A program made the position numbers and the translations under genes. A stretch of DNA of 64,000 nucleotides, taken from Doryteuthis pealeii. Its lineage: Eukaryota > Mollusca > Cephalopoda > Myopsida > Loliginidae. Positions 20,723 through 30,969 of the stretch are shown one piece after another. Below the pieces are notes generated by a model. The model did no database searches. It was not told the DNA's origin and was given only the letters and a program-made list of their open reading frames with translations. How positions within the stretch are numbered: the first letter of the stretch is position 1; each line of letters opens with the position of its first letter. The stretch is taken from assembly GCA_023376005.1 (NCBI GenBank), contig CM042145.1:94568975-94632974 (forward strand). Direction: 5' to 3'.

Positions 20723-21235
20723 ATCATTTGGTTGTTCTTCGGTGTCCCTTAGTGTTGGGTAGAATCTTTTGGTTGAGCAAAGTCCTTGATGTTAGGTCTG
20801 TTCGTCAATGGGGAATACGTGCAACTGAACGGCTTTCAAGATCGGTGATTAAATATTTAACTAACTACTCATTTGAGTTGTTGATTGGATGGCTTTAATC
20901 CATGCGCCCACGCAGAGTCTATAAGTTTAAGTGGTGGATTACAGTGCACCTTATATACAAAAAATAATCCAACATTCACGTTTCTTAGTAATATTCTGGT
21001 TACGACACTAAATTACACTCGATAGCAGGGCTACAATTATGAAACTCGTTTGTTGCCATTGACGCGGAATGTTACAATGTTTTAGGGTCACATCGTTGGG
21101 TAAATAAATATCTTCTGAAACATGAAAGTATCAATCCCTACTGATTTCCTTGAAAAAAAAGAGGTGTAACTGTAAACATGCTTCCTAGTGCCAACTCCTT
21201 AGGCAAGATTCATCTTATCTATTGAATTACTGCAT
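20722..21235. other. Unassigned sequence
   Basis: No gene found. Mirror 45,590-46,100. Confidence 0.4.
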
Positions 21236-21520
21236 CCGGTGGTGAGGTTCCAATTCGGGAGCTCTGGGGAGTGTGAAATACCCCTTCATTGCTATCACTC
21301 CTTTGACCACTCTAACCCGGAGTAGTAGTAGCTGTTATGGTCTAATTTAAGGGTTGAATAGATTTTAAAAAAATGAGGCGTTAGGTGATTGACGTTAAAA
21401 AAATTGAGTTAAAAAATCTAATACCCAACAAGAATGAATAAAACATAAAAGTCTTTGGTATGAAATAAACCAAGGGTTGATATTGCTGTAAAGGCCAACC
21501 ACCAACCACCAATTAAAGTA
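21235..21520. repeat. Family 1 fragment
   Basis: Contains GGGAGCTCTGGGGAGTGTG, CCCCTTCATTGC, CCCGGAGTAGTAGTAGCTGTT and the end block AAGGGTTGATATTGC with CCAACCACCAACC, all matching family 1 but shorter. Counterpart 45,305-45,590. Confidence 0.55.
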
Positions 21521-22670
21521 AAATACATTTATTGGCCACTAGGCTTGGTCGACTTTTCACTTTTTAAAAATATCAAATTCTTTAAAACACCGTAAGTTGT
21601 GTGTTGGTATAATGAGTACTGAGACCAAAACCTATATCTCGTACTTGAAACATTGTTTGAGGAAATAGCATCAAAGATCGTCTACCAGAATACACCAAAC
21701 ATCCTCGTTTTTGTAACATTTGGCCTAGAAATTGGTTAGAAAATTTGGCAATTTCACTATCTAAAACAGAAAAGCTTGTCATTTTAAAGAAATGAATAAA
21801 ATATCATTACTATAATTCAAATTAAAAATATGCCCCTATCACTACTGATACCCAATATGCTGCTTTTTACCTAAGAAGTAAGCTATAACAATGATAACAT
21901 TTTAAAAGATTGAAATCTATTTCCTCAAACAAAGGCAATGTTTTGAAGAAAAATATTTTGTGTGGTAATTTTTTATGTAAATCTGCAGCTTTTGTCACAT
22001 TGGAGACGTTACAGTTCCAAAATCGACCTACTTTACTGCGTATATACAATCAATTTTTCCTCTATTTTGTGCTCTGCAAAGTGAGAAGATCACAGATCCT
22101 CCCTCTGTCTGCCCAGAACAATTTCTCTGTAAGATGGCAGGAGGTATAAGAATAATTCAGGTAAAAATATTACAGTTTTAAAATCGACCTAGACTATTGA
22201 CCACTAAAATGCTATCGTGGATCCACAACGAACTATTTTGCTCCGTCAAAAGATTTTTTAAGGACCCTTAGGATACAGGCTAAGAACCTCTGGTCTATAC
22301 TAAAGGTTAACGTTCTAAACCTTACTCCCCAGCTGAGTCTAATTGCATGGCATACCTGCTGAACAACTTGCAGTTGTCTGATGGAAACTACAGTAATGCA
22401 ATTAACAGATAACAGTCGATTAGGTTTTTTATGTTATCTGGAATTAGCAACCAATAAAACAGACCGTTATCGTTCGACTATCCAAGAAATTTCATCAAGA
22501 TGCCACTGCTGGGGAATTAGATTAAATTTAGTGAAAGTTTGAAAGGAAAAGATTGCTTTATTTGAGATTCTATCAAATTTATTTACCTCATAATCTCATT
22601 TGTCTTGTTATTGACCAATCAACTACTTATTTATATATATTTCTGTATAAAACTAAAGTTCACAGCTTGT
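21520..22670. other. Unassigned sequence with two small open frames
   Basis: Frames at 21,582-21,782 (minus, 66 codons) and 21,910-22,149 (plus, 79 codons) have no recognisable domain or splice context and are preserved in 44,691-45,242 only because that is the mirrored copy. I do not call them genes. Confidence 0.4.
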
Positions 22671-22770
22671 TTGTCTGACTGTCTGTCTCCCTCTGTCTGT
22701 CTGTCTGTCGTTCTCCTCTGTCTCTCCTCTCTCTGTCTCTCTGTCTGTCTGTCTCTCTCTCTCTAAAATA
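22670..22770. repeat. CTGT / CTCT microsatellite
   Basis: Mixed (CTGT)n and (CT)n. Counterpart 44,060-44,160. Confidence 0.85.
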
Positions 22771-22859
22771 TTTCTTTGTATACTAAACATTTTCTATTAT
22801 TGTTATTGTTATTTTATTTTATATTAAAATAATAATAGATAGAATACATGTATACATAG

Positions 22860-22975
22860 ATAAACTCCTGACCGAAACACGTGTCAGTAAAATAAAATAA
22901 ATCCTATTTTATCCATTCATCATTCTCTTTCCTTTATTTTCATTTCAACATACCGTCGGATTCACTTCCATTTTC

Positions 22976-22980
<5 letters not shown>
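22860..22980 (+). ncRNA. Hammerhead-derived module lacking stem II
   Basis: CTGACC-GAAACACGTGTC (22,868-22,885) keeps the start of the first core box, the second core, stem III and a GTC triplet, but the core boxes are fused with no stem II. The shared motif CCGTCGGATTCACTTCC follows at 22,953-22,969, about 64 bases after the GTC. The mirrored copy (about 43,860-43,965) reads CTGACGAAACATCGTCGAT instead, a cluster of substitutions. Confidence 0.5.
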
Positions 22981-23034
<54 letters not shown>

Positions 23035-23045
23035 ATATATATATA
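22977..23045. repeat. TA microsatellite
   Basis: Long (TA)n. Counterpart 43,775-43,850. Confidence 0.9.
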
Positions 23046-23433
23046 ATGCAATCCAAATGACTGGTAAGGAAGGGATAATTCTATTTGGGATCATCGAAAT
23101 CTCACTGTAGAACCATAGAGTATGCTCTTGTAGGTGCAAACATATAAAGTCATACAAGGATTTTTATAAATCCCTAAAAAGAGCTCAATGTATAACAATC
23201 AATATATTAAATAATATACAGAGCAATATTTAACTTTCAAAGAAAGAAAAACTTAACAAACCTTCATCCCGTTATATTTTTATTTCGACCAGAAACTCAA
23301 AGAATGAGTCTAAAGAATAAGACGGGTTTTACAAATACAGGGAATCTCAAAAAAATATATATATATATCAGCAGGAAAATCTTGTCATTTATGACAACAA
23401 CAATAACAAATTTAAATTCTAGATCATGTCAAT

Positions 23434-23439
<6 letters not shown>

Positions 23440-23490
<51 letters not shown>
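23440..23490. repeat. TA microsatellite
   Basis: Long (TA)n next to the hammerhead-like motif at 23,532. Counterpart 43,335-43,390. Confidence 0.9.
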
Positions 23491-23493
<3 letters not shown>

Positions 23494-23527
23494 TAAGTAC
23501 TGAAAAAAAAACACAAGTACGTCTAAA

Positions 23528-23582
23528 ACCTCTGAAGATGGGATTTATCCTGAAATATTTACCGAAACAGGTAAATAAACAT
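23528..23582 (+). ncRNA. Hammerhead-like motif, cleavage site absent
   Basis: CTGAAGA, stem II GGGA-TTTA-TCCT and GAAA are in place, followed by an 8-bp stem TATTTACC/GGTAAATA where stem III should be, but no U-H cleavage dinucleotide follows. Probably a decayed member of another family. Counterpart about 43,245-43,300 (minus). Confidence 0.4.
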
Positions 23583-23940
23583 CATTTTCTACACCTATTC
23601 CATTGAATTGTCATTGCCTTCTAATTTCCATTTTAAACACATACGTAATTTGAAGAAAGATGTTAAGAGTTCCAAAATGTGGACTTGTATATTTTTAACA
23701 GCTGAAATATATACTATACTATTTTGATACCCACTTTACATTTTTTATATATTTTTACAATAAATTCTTTTGAGTTTTATTATAATCTATAATGCTTCTG
23801 ATTTTTAAAAATTAAAAATAAAATTTATTTTATTTTTTAAAACAGAACATGCATTTTTCAAAAAATGTTCAGCGGTTGAATTCAGCGTTCGTTTTTTGTA
23901 AACAGTCTTTTTAACGGATATCTTTCTTCCCATCTATGTC

Positions 23941-23994
23941 GCTCTTTGATGAAGACCAACTTATCGATTTGGTCGAAACATTACTGTCAGCAAT
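23941..23994 (+). ncRNA. Hammerhead-like motif, core C3 changed
   Basis: TTGATGA in place of CTGATGA, stem II GACCAA/TTGGTC, GAAA, stem III ACA-TTAC-TGT, GTC. Stem I is weak. Counterpart about 42,825-42,885 (minus). Confidence 0.4.
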
Positions 23995-24031
23995 CACATA
24001 ACAAACATCATATGTTTTTTCAAAATGTTTA

Positions 24032-24036
<5 letters not shown>

Positions 24037-24069
<33 letters not shown>

Positions 24070-24240
24070 CACCTAACGCCTCAGATTTTAATTCAACAAC
24101 ACCTGGATTCCAAATCAGTTCCTTCACTAACCGTCTAAAAAACGACGGTACCCATCAATATACAACAGATGTGCGTGTGTGTGTGTTGGTGTGTGTGTGT
24201 GAGTGTGCGTGTGTGCGTGCGTGCGTGTGAGTGTATGTGT
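24037..24240. repeat. TA and GT microsatellites
   Basis: (AT)n at 24,037-24,067 and (GT)n with GC variants at 24,173-24,240. Confidence 0.85.
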
Positions 24241-24460
24241 AAAATTTTAAATGGCAAGAACTAAAATCCAGTTATATTGGCTATTATATCTATTTGAACT
24301 AAATTCCTCTTTAAAAAAAAGGTTCTAGCATCTTTATAATCTTTTAGGGAATTTGGCTATCTGAGGATGCTAGACCTTTCTTAAAGAGGAATCTAGTTGA
24401 AATAATTATTTATAATAACCAAAATGACTGAATTGTTAGTTTTTCTAAATTCAAATTTCC
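24240..24460. mobile_element. ~220-bp inverted repeat, foldback element
   Basis: Arms containing AAATTCCTCTTTAAA / TTAAAGAGGAATCTAG and TTCTAGCATC / GATGCTAGACC fold around about 24,350, with weaker pairing extending to both ends. Counterpart 42,380-42,590. Confidence 0.6.
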
Positions 24461-25000
24461 AAATATGGTTCTGTATATAATTGATAATTTGTCAGGCATT
24501 GAGCTCTATTGGTATAATAAATTTGGAAACTCAATCTATTAATGACTTTATTAACATAAACGTGTCTAAATTTCGCTCGTACCTCAAATTTTAACTCTCA
24601 ACACAAAGCTAAATATCGACCGAGGAACAGCATAAAACTCGGAAAACTAGTACAATGGGGCACTCGTAAATCAAGATATCACTGTTTATAAGGATAATTT
24701 TCAAAAGGATGATTATGAATATATACATAAAAGAAATAACATGAACCGATATACTAATAAATAAATAAATAAAATTTAACGTTCAGAGAGCCTACATAGA
24801 TTATTAAGGTTATCTCCCCTTTAACGTAAATCTCTTTTTTTTATCTAATAAAATCAGTTGCACTCTGATGATAGTGAACTTCTAGCGAACAGGTGGATGT
24901 GATTTTCCAATGTTTTTCTCATTACGTCTCAAGGCTATTAATGTATTTATTGCGTTGAAATTATGTATATTTCAATTTAATGACAAAGTTTACATTTTCT

Positions 25001-25005
<5 letters not shown>
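24460..25005. other. Unassigned AT-rich sequence
   Basis: Nothing recognised. The only open frame (24,910-25,098) is driven by the CT repeat. Confidence 0.4.

Positions 25006-25083
<78 letters not shown>
25006..25083. repeat. CT microsatellite
   Basis: (CT)n of about 78 bases with two CTTT interruptions. Counterpart 41,739-41,820. Confidence 0.9.
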
Positions 25084-25085
<2 letters not shown>

Positions 25086-25197
25086 ACGGGTTATTTAATG
25101 CCAAAGCCAAAGTTTTTTGAAGAACAGTAATGGTACTATTTAACCCACTGCAGTAAGGATGACGAGATTCATACCTTTGCCGATCATGCTTACTACA

Positions 25198-25201
25198 ATG
25201 G

Positions 25202-25241
<40 letters not shown>

Positions 25242-25497
25242 GGAGTAGATAGATAGATAGATAGATATTAATATATTTTGGTGATCCGTCTGAATATCGA
25301 TTGCTGACCTTTCGGCCGATCTGTCCAGGTTAGGTGTCCCTATATTCACATATATATATATAAGATTGTACTAAAGATTTCATATGATGACGTCATAAAA
25401 CCGATAGTAAATGATAAAATCGAATTTGTATGTTGATATAGGTAGGTAGATAGATAGATATTAAGAGAATGAAATAGGTATATGTTAAGAGAATAAT

Positions 25498-25541
<44 letters not shown>

Positions 25542-25602
25542 ATGGAAGAGATAGATGGATTGATAGATATTCATTGAATTGAATAAATATTAAGAGATTT
25601 GA

Positions 25603-25650
<48 letters not shown>
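25198..25650. repeat. GATA and TA microsatellite cluster
   Basis: (GATA)n at 25,198-25,265 and 25,440-25,550, then (TA)n at 25,610-25,650. The mirrored stretch 41,000-41,640 is poorly preserved. Confidence 0.85.
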
Positions 25651-25652
<2 letters not shown>

Positions 25653-25689
25653 CCGCTGTCGTTTATCACAACAGAAAAAATTTATACAC

Positions 25690-26028
25690 ACACATACACA
25701 ACCACATACCTAAAAAATGCACAATGTTTCCTTTCGATACACACACTCACAGCGTCCCATACTCACGCCATAAAATAGAATATTTGATGTCATATTTCAA
25801 AACCGTCTCCTTTTTCAAACGTCAAAAATCTTTAAACAGACTGAATGAAAGGATTACACTCGCTTTTCTCGTTATTCTGTGATGAATAATTTCTTATCTT
25901 ATGCCCTGAAGATGATCTAATTAATAGCGAAACACTGCAGCGTCGGCCAATAAACTCACCACTTAACCCATTTAAACCTGTGTTTTTTCATTTTTTTTAA
26001 TATACTACATACCGTCGGATTCACTTCC
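25690..26028 (+). mobile_element. Penelope-like element, 3' end only
   Basis: Matches the 3' region of the element at 16,840-18,272 (blocks CCATACTCACGCCATAAAAT, TTCAAAACCGTCT, ACACTGCAGCGTCGGCC, AATAAACTCACCACTTAACC). It ends in CCGTCGGATTCACTTCC (26,012-26,028), which the longer copy lacks. No coding sequence. Counterpart about 40,600-40,950, heavily degraded by indels. Confidence 0.7.
25903..25947 (+). ncRNA. Hammerhead ribozyme, stem II damaged
   Basis: GCC, CTGAAGA, GATCTAATTAATAG then CGAAAC: two bases are missing from the 3' side of stem II relative to 49,876-49,922. GTC and GGC are intact. Confidence 0.6.
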
Positions 26029-26029
26029 T

Positions 26030-26064
26030 TTCTTCACACACACACACACACACACACCACCATA

Positions 26065-26096
<32 letters not shown>

Positions 26097-26098
26097 TG
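26030..26098. repeat. CA / TA microsatellite
   Basis: (CA)n then (TA)n. Confidence 0.85.
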
Positions 26099-26099
26099 T

Positions 26100-26895
26100 G
26101 CTGATAATTTTATATCTTTTATCACAAGTCAAAGTCTCATTATTTCTATGACAAGGAATCTTGGGATCTTGGAGACTATGTTTTAAAAAAATCTACTTAC
26201 TACAATGCACGTTATTACACCAGGGACCTGCTTATTTTGACTCGTATTTTCTTCATATTTTTAAATTTTTAGTTACTTCTTATAATACGTTTGACTAACT
26301 CAAATATTCAGTTCAATCTTAGAAAGATTGGTTCTTGGCCACATCATTGATTAAGTTTGCTTTTTCTGTCTGTCTTTAAATAAGTTGCCCCGTGGCGAAC
26401 AGGTGACAGGTGACACCAGTTATTGGTTCACAATTATCAGCTAGTAAACGTAATTCGGTGATATTCTAGAACAGTCGTTTTTTTTAGAACGATCTTTGTT
26501 AGATCATAGACTAGTGCTATCTATACATGGTTCCGCGTTCGATACCAACCCTCGCCGACACAGCACAAGAGTAGCACAGCTCTGATATTCGCGGTATGGT
26601 GGGTGAAGAATAATTAAAGTCCAATTACCGTCGAACTGGGAAGACAAGGCAGCAAACAGTTGTAACTCAATACAAACCCGAAAGCCACAAGGTCCACTGC
26701 AAAATGACAGAGCATATATAAGACTCCACAATGTAATTCAAATCAAGCAGTCAAGCAGCCAATCAGAACTCCAGGAATGGAATCACCCAAGTCATCCAGA
26801 TTCATGGATGGATCATTCTTGAGTCCTATTTATACCAGCTGTCTTGGACACTGCTTGAGTGGTACTTAGCTGCTGTTATTCAAACCAACAGTAGG
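26100..26895. other. Unassigned sequence
   Basis: No gene. A tRNA-like scrap (GTTCGATACCAACC, 26,528-26,542) may be a B box on the minus strand. The two open frames in the mirror (39,849-40,092) show no domain. Confidence 0.35.
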
Positions 26896-27010
26896 CTAAC
26901 TGACTTCAATAGTGGGGAGATGATGGTAGGTTTGGATCTCCACCTCAGACGCAAAAATAATCTCGATTGTCTAGCGGTATTGAAAAAGGGATAGACCCCC
27001 GCGGTCCGGT
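26895..27010 (+). mobile_element. SINE body shared with 61,381-61,652
   Basis: CACCTCAGACGC-AAAATAATCTCGATT, GTCTAGCGGTATTG and AAAAAGGGATAGACCCC correspond to the central part of the tRNA-derived SINE at 61,381-61,652 (reverse orientation). No tRNA head is clear here. Counterpart about 39,580-39,670 (minus). Confidence 0.6.
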
Positions 27011-27445
27011 TGATATGAACAGTAGGTCACTCTGCTAACTTTACTTTTACTTAGTGTAGGTAAGTTTAAGAATATACTAACCGTTAAGGTGTCCCTACTG
27101 TGATTGACAGATGATGACCCGGGGACCGTTTGAAGACTTGGCTTGTGACCGAATGATCATCAAACCTTTACAGTGACTAAGTAGTGGAAGTAAGCAGAGT
27201 AAGGTGGTGGGTAATGCATTTCAGTGTTAGGAATATCCGAAACCATAAAACTGTGAGCAGGTTATTTTTATTACGTTATATTATAGTTACCTGTTGTTAT
27301 AAATGTTTACAAATGATTATCATTAGTTACTTGAAACCGTATAATTGCTTAGAAAAAAACACCGACATCGGCATTAGATAACCTAACATGGGTTGACACG
27401 CCACAACCCAATTAATCTTTTTCTCTTTTCCTAAATATGATTTCT

Positions 27446-27617
27446 AATGCATTTTTATTGTAAAAATTATAGACAAATGCATTTTTATATCAGAAATTAT
27501 TTCCTATGCATTTTTATAGCAAAAATCGTTTGCAATGCATTTTTATAGTAAAAATCACCGTCCAATACGTTTTTATTGCAAAAATCATTGTCCAATGCAT
27601 TTCTATTGTAAAATAGT
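27446..27617. repeat. ~30-bp minisatellite, six units
   Basis: Units of about 30 bases begin ATGCATTTTTAT and continue with GTAAAAAT or GCAAAAATC. Counterpart about 38,950-39,125. Confidence 0.75.
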
Positions 27618-27639
27618 GCAAATTCAGAGTTTTCCTCAT

Positions 27640-28130
27640 TTTAGACCCCGCCCTGTCGACTGGGGCGTTAGAATGCACCGACTGCACCTCTGCAGGGGGT
27701 AAGATTCCCCCAATGGGGCCACCTGTTGGCTGTGAGTGGTGACCCGTGATGCTTAAGGACGGAGTCTTGGTGGATGAGCAGTCCATGACCTGCAACACTC
27801 CACTTAGACCCTTACTTAGGCTAGACGGGTTGTCTGAGAGGCCCCATCCGGTCAATCGACTGGTTACGTCAAGCCCTAGCACCTATATGATTGCCCCTAC
27901 CCTATTGCCCTTATGGCAAGCCCCAACCTTTTTTATCATATGGGTGCTAGAAGGCAGTGGCTGGGGGTCTACATGTCCTGAGAATGAAGTTAAACTCGAT
28001 TTGAGTTAATAAACAAAATTGTATTATGAATTAAGAATGAATTTATTTCACAACTTTGTCGGCATTAAAGGACCCACTGAGGTTGATATGCCGTAAAACA
28101 AAACAAAACAAAACAAAACAAAACAAACCA
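27640..28130. repeat. Family 1 copy, left partner of an inverted pair
   Basis: Starts with GGGGCGTTAGAATGCACCG and CACCTCTGCAGGGGG and ends in the ATTAAAGGACCCACTGAGG hairpin module plus an (AAAAC)n tail at 28,095-28,130. The copy at 28,715-29,300 is its inverse. Open frames here (27,514-27,882 and 27,746-28,009) show no domain and I treat them as chance. Counterpart 38,430-38,925. Confidence 0.65.
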
Positions 28131-28715
28131 TTATTTTAGACCAGTTGCCATACCAAGCTAAAAGACACTGGTATTTCCTACTACGTAAATTGCAATCAAC
28201 CTCGTCCACGTTTTGAATTATAATTCGAGCACCTGTACTGCACTATTGTTTAATTAACGTGTTACCTATTTTTATACGAACACGTGTGGTTTTCAATCTT
28301 CCCTCATAAGGCGCTGCGTAATACTCTTAGTCATGGTTGCAATTCGAAACTGACACGGCGAGTTCAATTTCCTGCTAGAAAACGCTCTATGCTAATTTGC
28401 ACCTACCTCATTAATCCTATTTAATTATCACATCCCCATTCGCTAAAACTGGCGCAAAAGTAATTGGGTGATTTAGCTGTCATGGAGACTGCATATTTCC
28501 ATAGCAACCTGCGAGTACATTATTCCCACCTCTGTTGTCTCCTGCCTTCACCACCGAACGCTGTCATGCTAGGAGATTCCCATTTCCTTCAGACCCTCTT
28601 CAGGATTTCCGTTATTTCGTCAACTTCTACTCTTATTAACAAGTTGGTTAATTTGGAAATATTATTAGCCTTTATTTTCAGGAATAAGTAAATTTCGTCA
28701 ACAGAGAGATTGGTT
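28130..28715. other. Unassigned spacer between inverted family 1 copies
   Basis: Includes a SINE-head fragment on the minus strand (about 28,190-28,260, ATTCAAAACGTGGACGAGG) and a 75-codon open frame (28,464-28,691) with no domain. The frame ends near TTTATTTTCAGG, which resembles a splice acceptor, but nothing else supports an exon. Confidence 0.4.
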
Positions 28716-29300
28716 TTGGTTTGTTTGTTTTACGACATATCAACCTCAGTGGGTCATTTAATGCGATAAAGTTTTGAAATAATCAATTCCTAATGGATAA
28801 TACAATTTTTTTATAAATACATTTTTCTATTAACCCATAGATGGGACCCTAACAGATACTACCACTCTCCGGGTCAGAGTGGACCAGGGAGCAATAGTGA
28901 TGAAGGGGTGCTCCACATTCCCCAAACCTCCAAAACTGGAACCTCACCGTCAGATAGAGTTTAACGTCATTCCCAGGACATGTAGAACCGCAATAACCGC
29001 CTTCTAGCACCATATGATAAAAGGGGTTGGGGCTTGCCATAAGGGCAACAGGGTGGGAAATCATATAGTTGCTAGGGCTTGACGTGACCAGTCGATTGAT
29101 TGAGGGGGCCTCTCCGACCGCCCGTCTAGCCAAGATAGGGCCAAAGTGGAGTATTGCATGTCATGAACTGCTCATCCACCTGGGTTCTATCCTTAAGCAT
29201 CACGGGTCGCCGTCCACGACCAACAGGTGGCCCATTGGGGGAGTCTTACCCTCTGCAGAGGTGCAGTCGGTGCATTATAACGCCCCAGCCGACAGTAGTA
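28715..29300. repeat. Family 1 copy, right partner of an inverted pair
   Basis: Begins with TTTACGACATATCAACCTC and ends GGTGCAGTCGGTGCATT and AACGCCCCAGCCGACAG. More complete than the left partner. Counterpart 37,250-37,840. Confidence 0.65.
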
Positions 29301-29474
29301 AATAATAGCCAAGTAAATAATAGTAATAATAACCTTTAGTAAATAATTTAGTGCTTCAAGTAACTATACTTAATATAAAACAATTTACAATCATATGGTA
29401 CCAAGTATTCCTATCAAACACAAATATTTTAAACAGGTCTATTTCACCTTGTACTACCTCTCCGAGCCAGGTTA

Positions 29475-29915
29475 GTTGGTTGGTTAGATTCTACGGCACG
29501 TCAACCCGTATTGGGTTATTTTATGCCGAATATGTTTTGTTTGATTCATCCTTGATGAGAACTCATTTTTTTTAAAACATTTTAACTCAATTTTTCTATT
29601 TAACCCATAGATGGGAATATAACAGGTACTTCCACTCCGGATTAGTTTGGACCTGGGAGTAATGGTGATGAAAAGGTACTTCACATTCTCCAGAGCTCCA
29701 GAATTGGAACTTCACCATCAGAGGGATTAAACGTCATACCCAGAATATTAAGCCACTGCCTTCTAGCACACATTTGATAAAAAGAGATGGGGCTTGCTAT
29801 AAGAGCAACAGGGTTGGAACATTCATATAGATGCTAGGGCTTGACGTGTTTTCGGCATAAAATAACCCAACATGAGTTGGAATGCCGTAAAAACCAGCCA
29901 ACCAACTAACAACAC
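29475..29915. repeat. Family 1 copy, most complete
   Basis: Both hairpin ends are present (CGGCACGTCAACCCG ... TTATGCCGAA and TTCGGCATAAAATAACCC ... TGCCGTAAAAACC) around an uninterrupted body. Useful as the reference for the interrupted copy at 9,160-10,295. Counterpart 36,610-37,080. Confidence 0.7.

Positions 29916-29917
<2 letters not shown>

Positions 29918-29960
<43 letters not shown>
29918..29960. repeat. TA microsatellite
   Basis: (TA)n. Confidence 0.85.
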
Positions 29961-29961
<1 letters not shown>

Positions 29962-29965
<4 letters not shown>

Positions 29966-30585
29966 GGAGATTGTGTGGTATTCTGTCTGTAACCGAAACT
30001 ATATAACTACACAAATCACAATTCCCATAGTTATTTACATAACATTTTCCATGAATTAATTTCTTTTTAAAACTCAGTTATTAATAAAAATTGTTTTACA
30101 TTATCATACGGTTGACCATATCTACAAACGAATAACATGCAGTTGTATTTTATATACAAAAAAATAGCGGTTTACAGTGTGAACGAGAAGGCTAATTTGC
30201 ATATTGATTTTAAACATTTGATTTTGATAAATATGTGCTTGGTATTATTGATTTCTAATTTTTAGTTTTTATCCTAATGAATATGTGCAAAGATCTCTTC
30301 AATAAATCTTAAAAGAATTTATTAACGAGAAGAATTAACTGTAATTTTATTCTTTACTTCCTATTTTAACTAAATAGTTAGAATATGAAAATTTAGCAAT
30401 GAAAGGCTGGAGTGATTGCAGAGTGAGTTTCACTTGTTCTGTTTTTTTATTATAGCCCCCTATGTTTCAAATAGTTTTATCTGCATTTTTATTTAGTTTC
30501 ATTAGTCTTTCTAATTTAATATAATATTTTATTGCATGAAAACTTAAATACGTGCACCCGGAGGGTGCATATATTAGTTAGTATA
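29962..30585 (+). repeat. Family 3, second copy
   Basis: Diverged paralogue of 51,531-52,160, same order of blocks throughout. Because it differs at many substitution sites it is a true paralogue and not a further pass over arm A. Counterpart 35,880-36,555 (minus). Confidence 0.7.
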
Positions 30586-30659
30586 TATAAAGTAAAAAAT
30601 TAAAAAATAAAGATTTTAAAAACATAAAAATAAAAAAATACATATATATATATATCATC

Positions 30660-30965
30660 TTGCAACACCCTCTGGATAAAAATGAGACAGTCCAAATCGA
30701 CCATGATTAAAAGCACAAATGTAAATCATAATTATTTGGTTTTGGTTGGAATCTTGGTTAGGCAACCAGCCAAGGAGAAGGAAAACTCTTAATTAAAACC
30801 TGTCAAATTCCGCTTCAAAATTGACCTTGTTCGTGTGGAAGAGTTGGGGGAATAATAGGGCAGATTGGAATCCTGGTCAGGTAAACAGTTTAGGACAAAC
30901 AAAACTCTGATTTTAAACCTGTTAAACCCCGCTTGAGAAATTGACTTTGTTCAATAGCCATTCAA
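30660..30965. repeat. Family 2, partial and duplicated
   Basis: TTGCAACACCCTCTGG and AAAAATGAGACAGTCC, then two tandem versions of the CCTGTCAAATTCCGCTT / CCTGTTAAACCCCGCTT block. Counterpart about 35,500-35,800. Confidence 0.55.
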
Positions 30966-30969
30966 CGTT

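Noticed and set aside
21582..21782. 66-codon open frame identical in two places (also 45,042-45,242)
   Set aside because: The second place is only the mirrored copy of arm B, so identity is not evidence of conservation. No recognisable domain.
27514..27882. 122-codon open frame
   Set aside because: Crosses a minisatellite and a dispersed repeat; codon content follows the repeat and no domain is visible.
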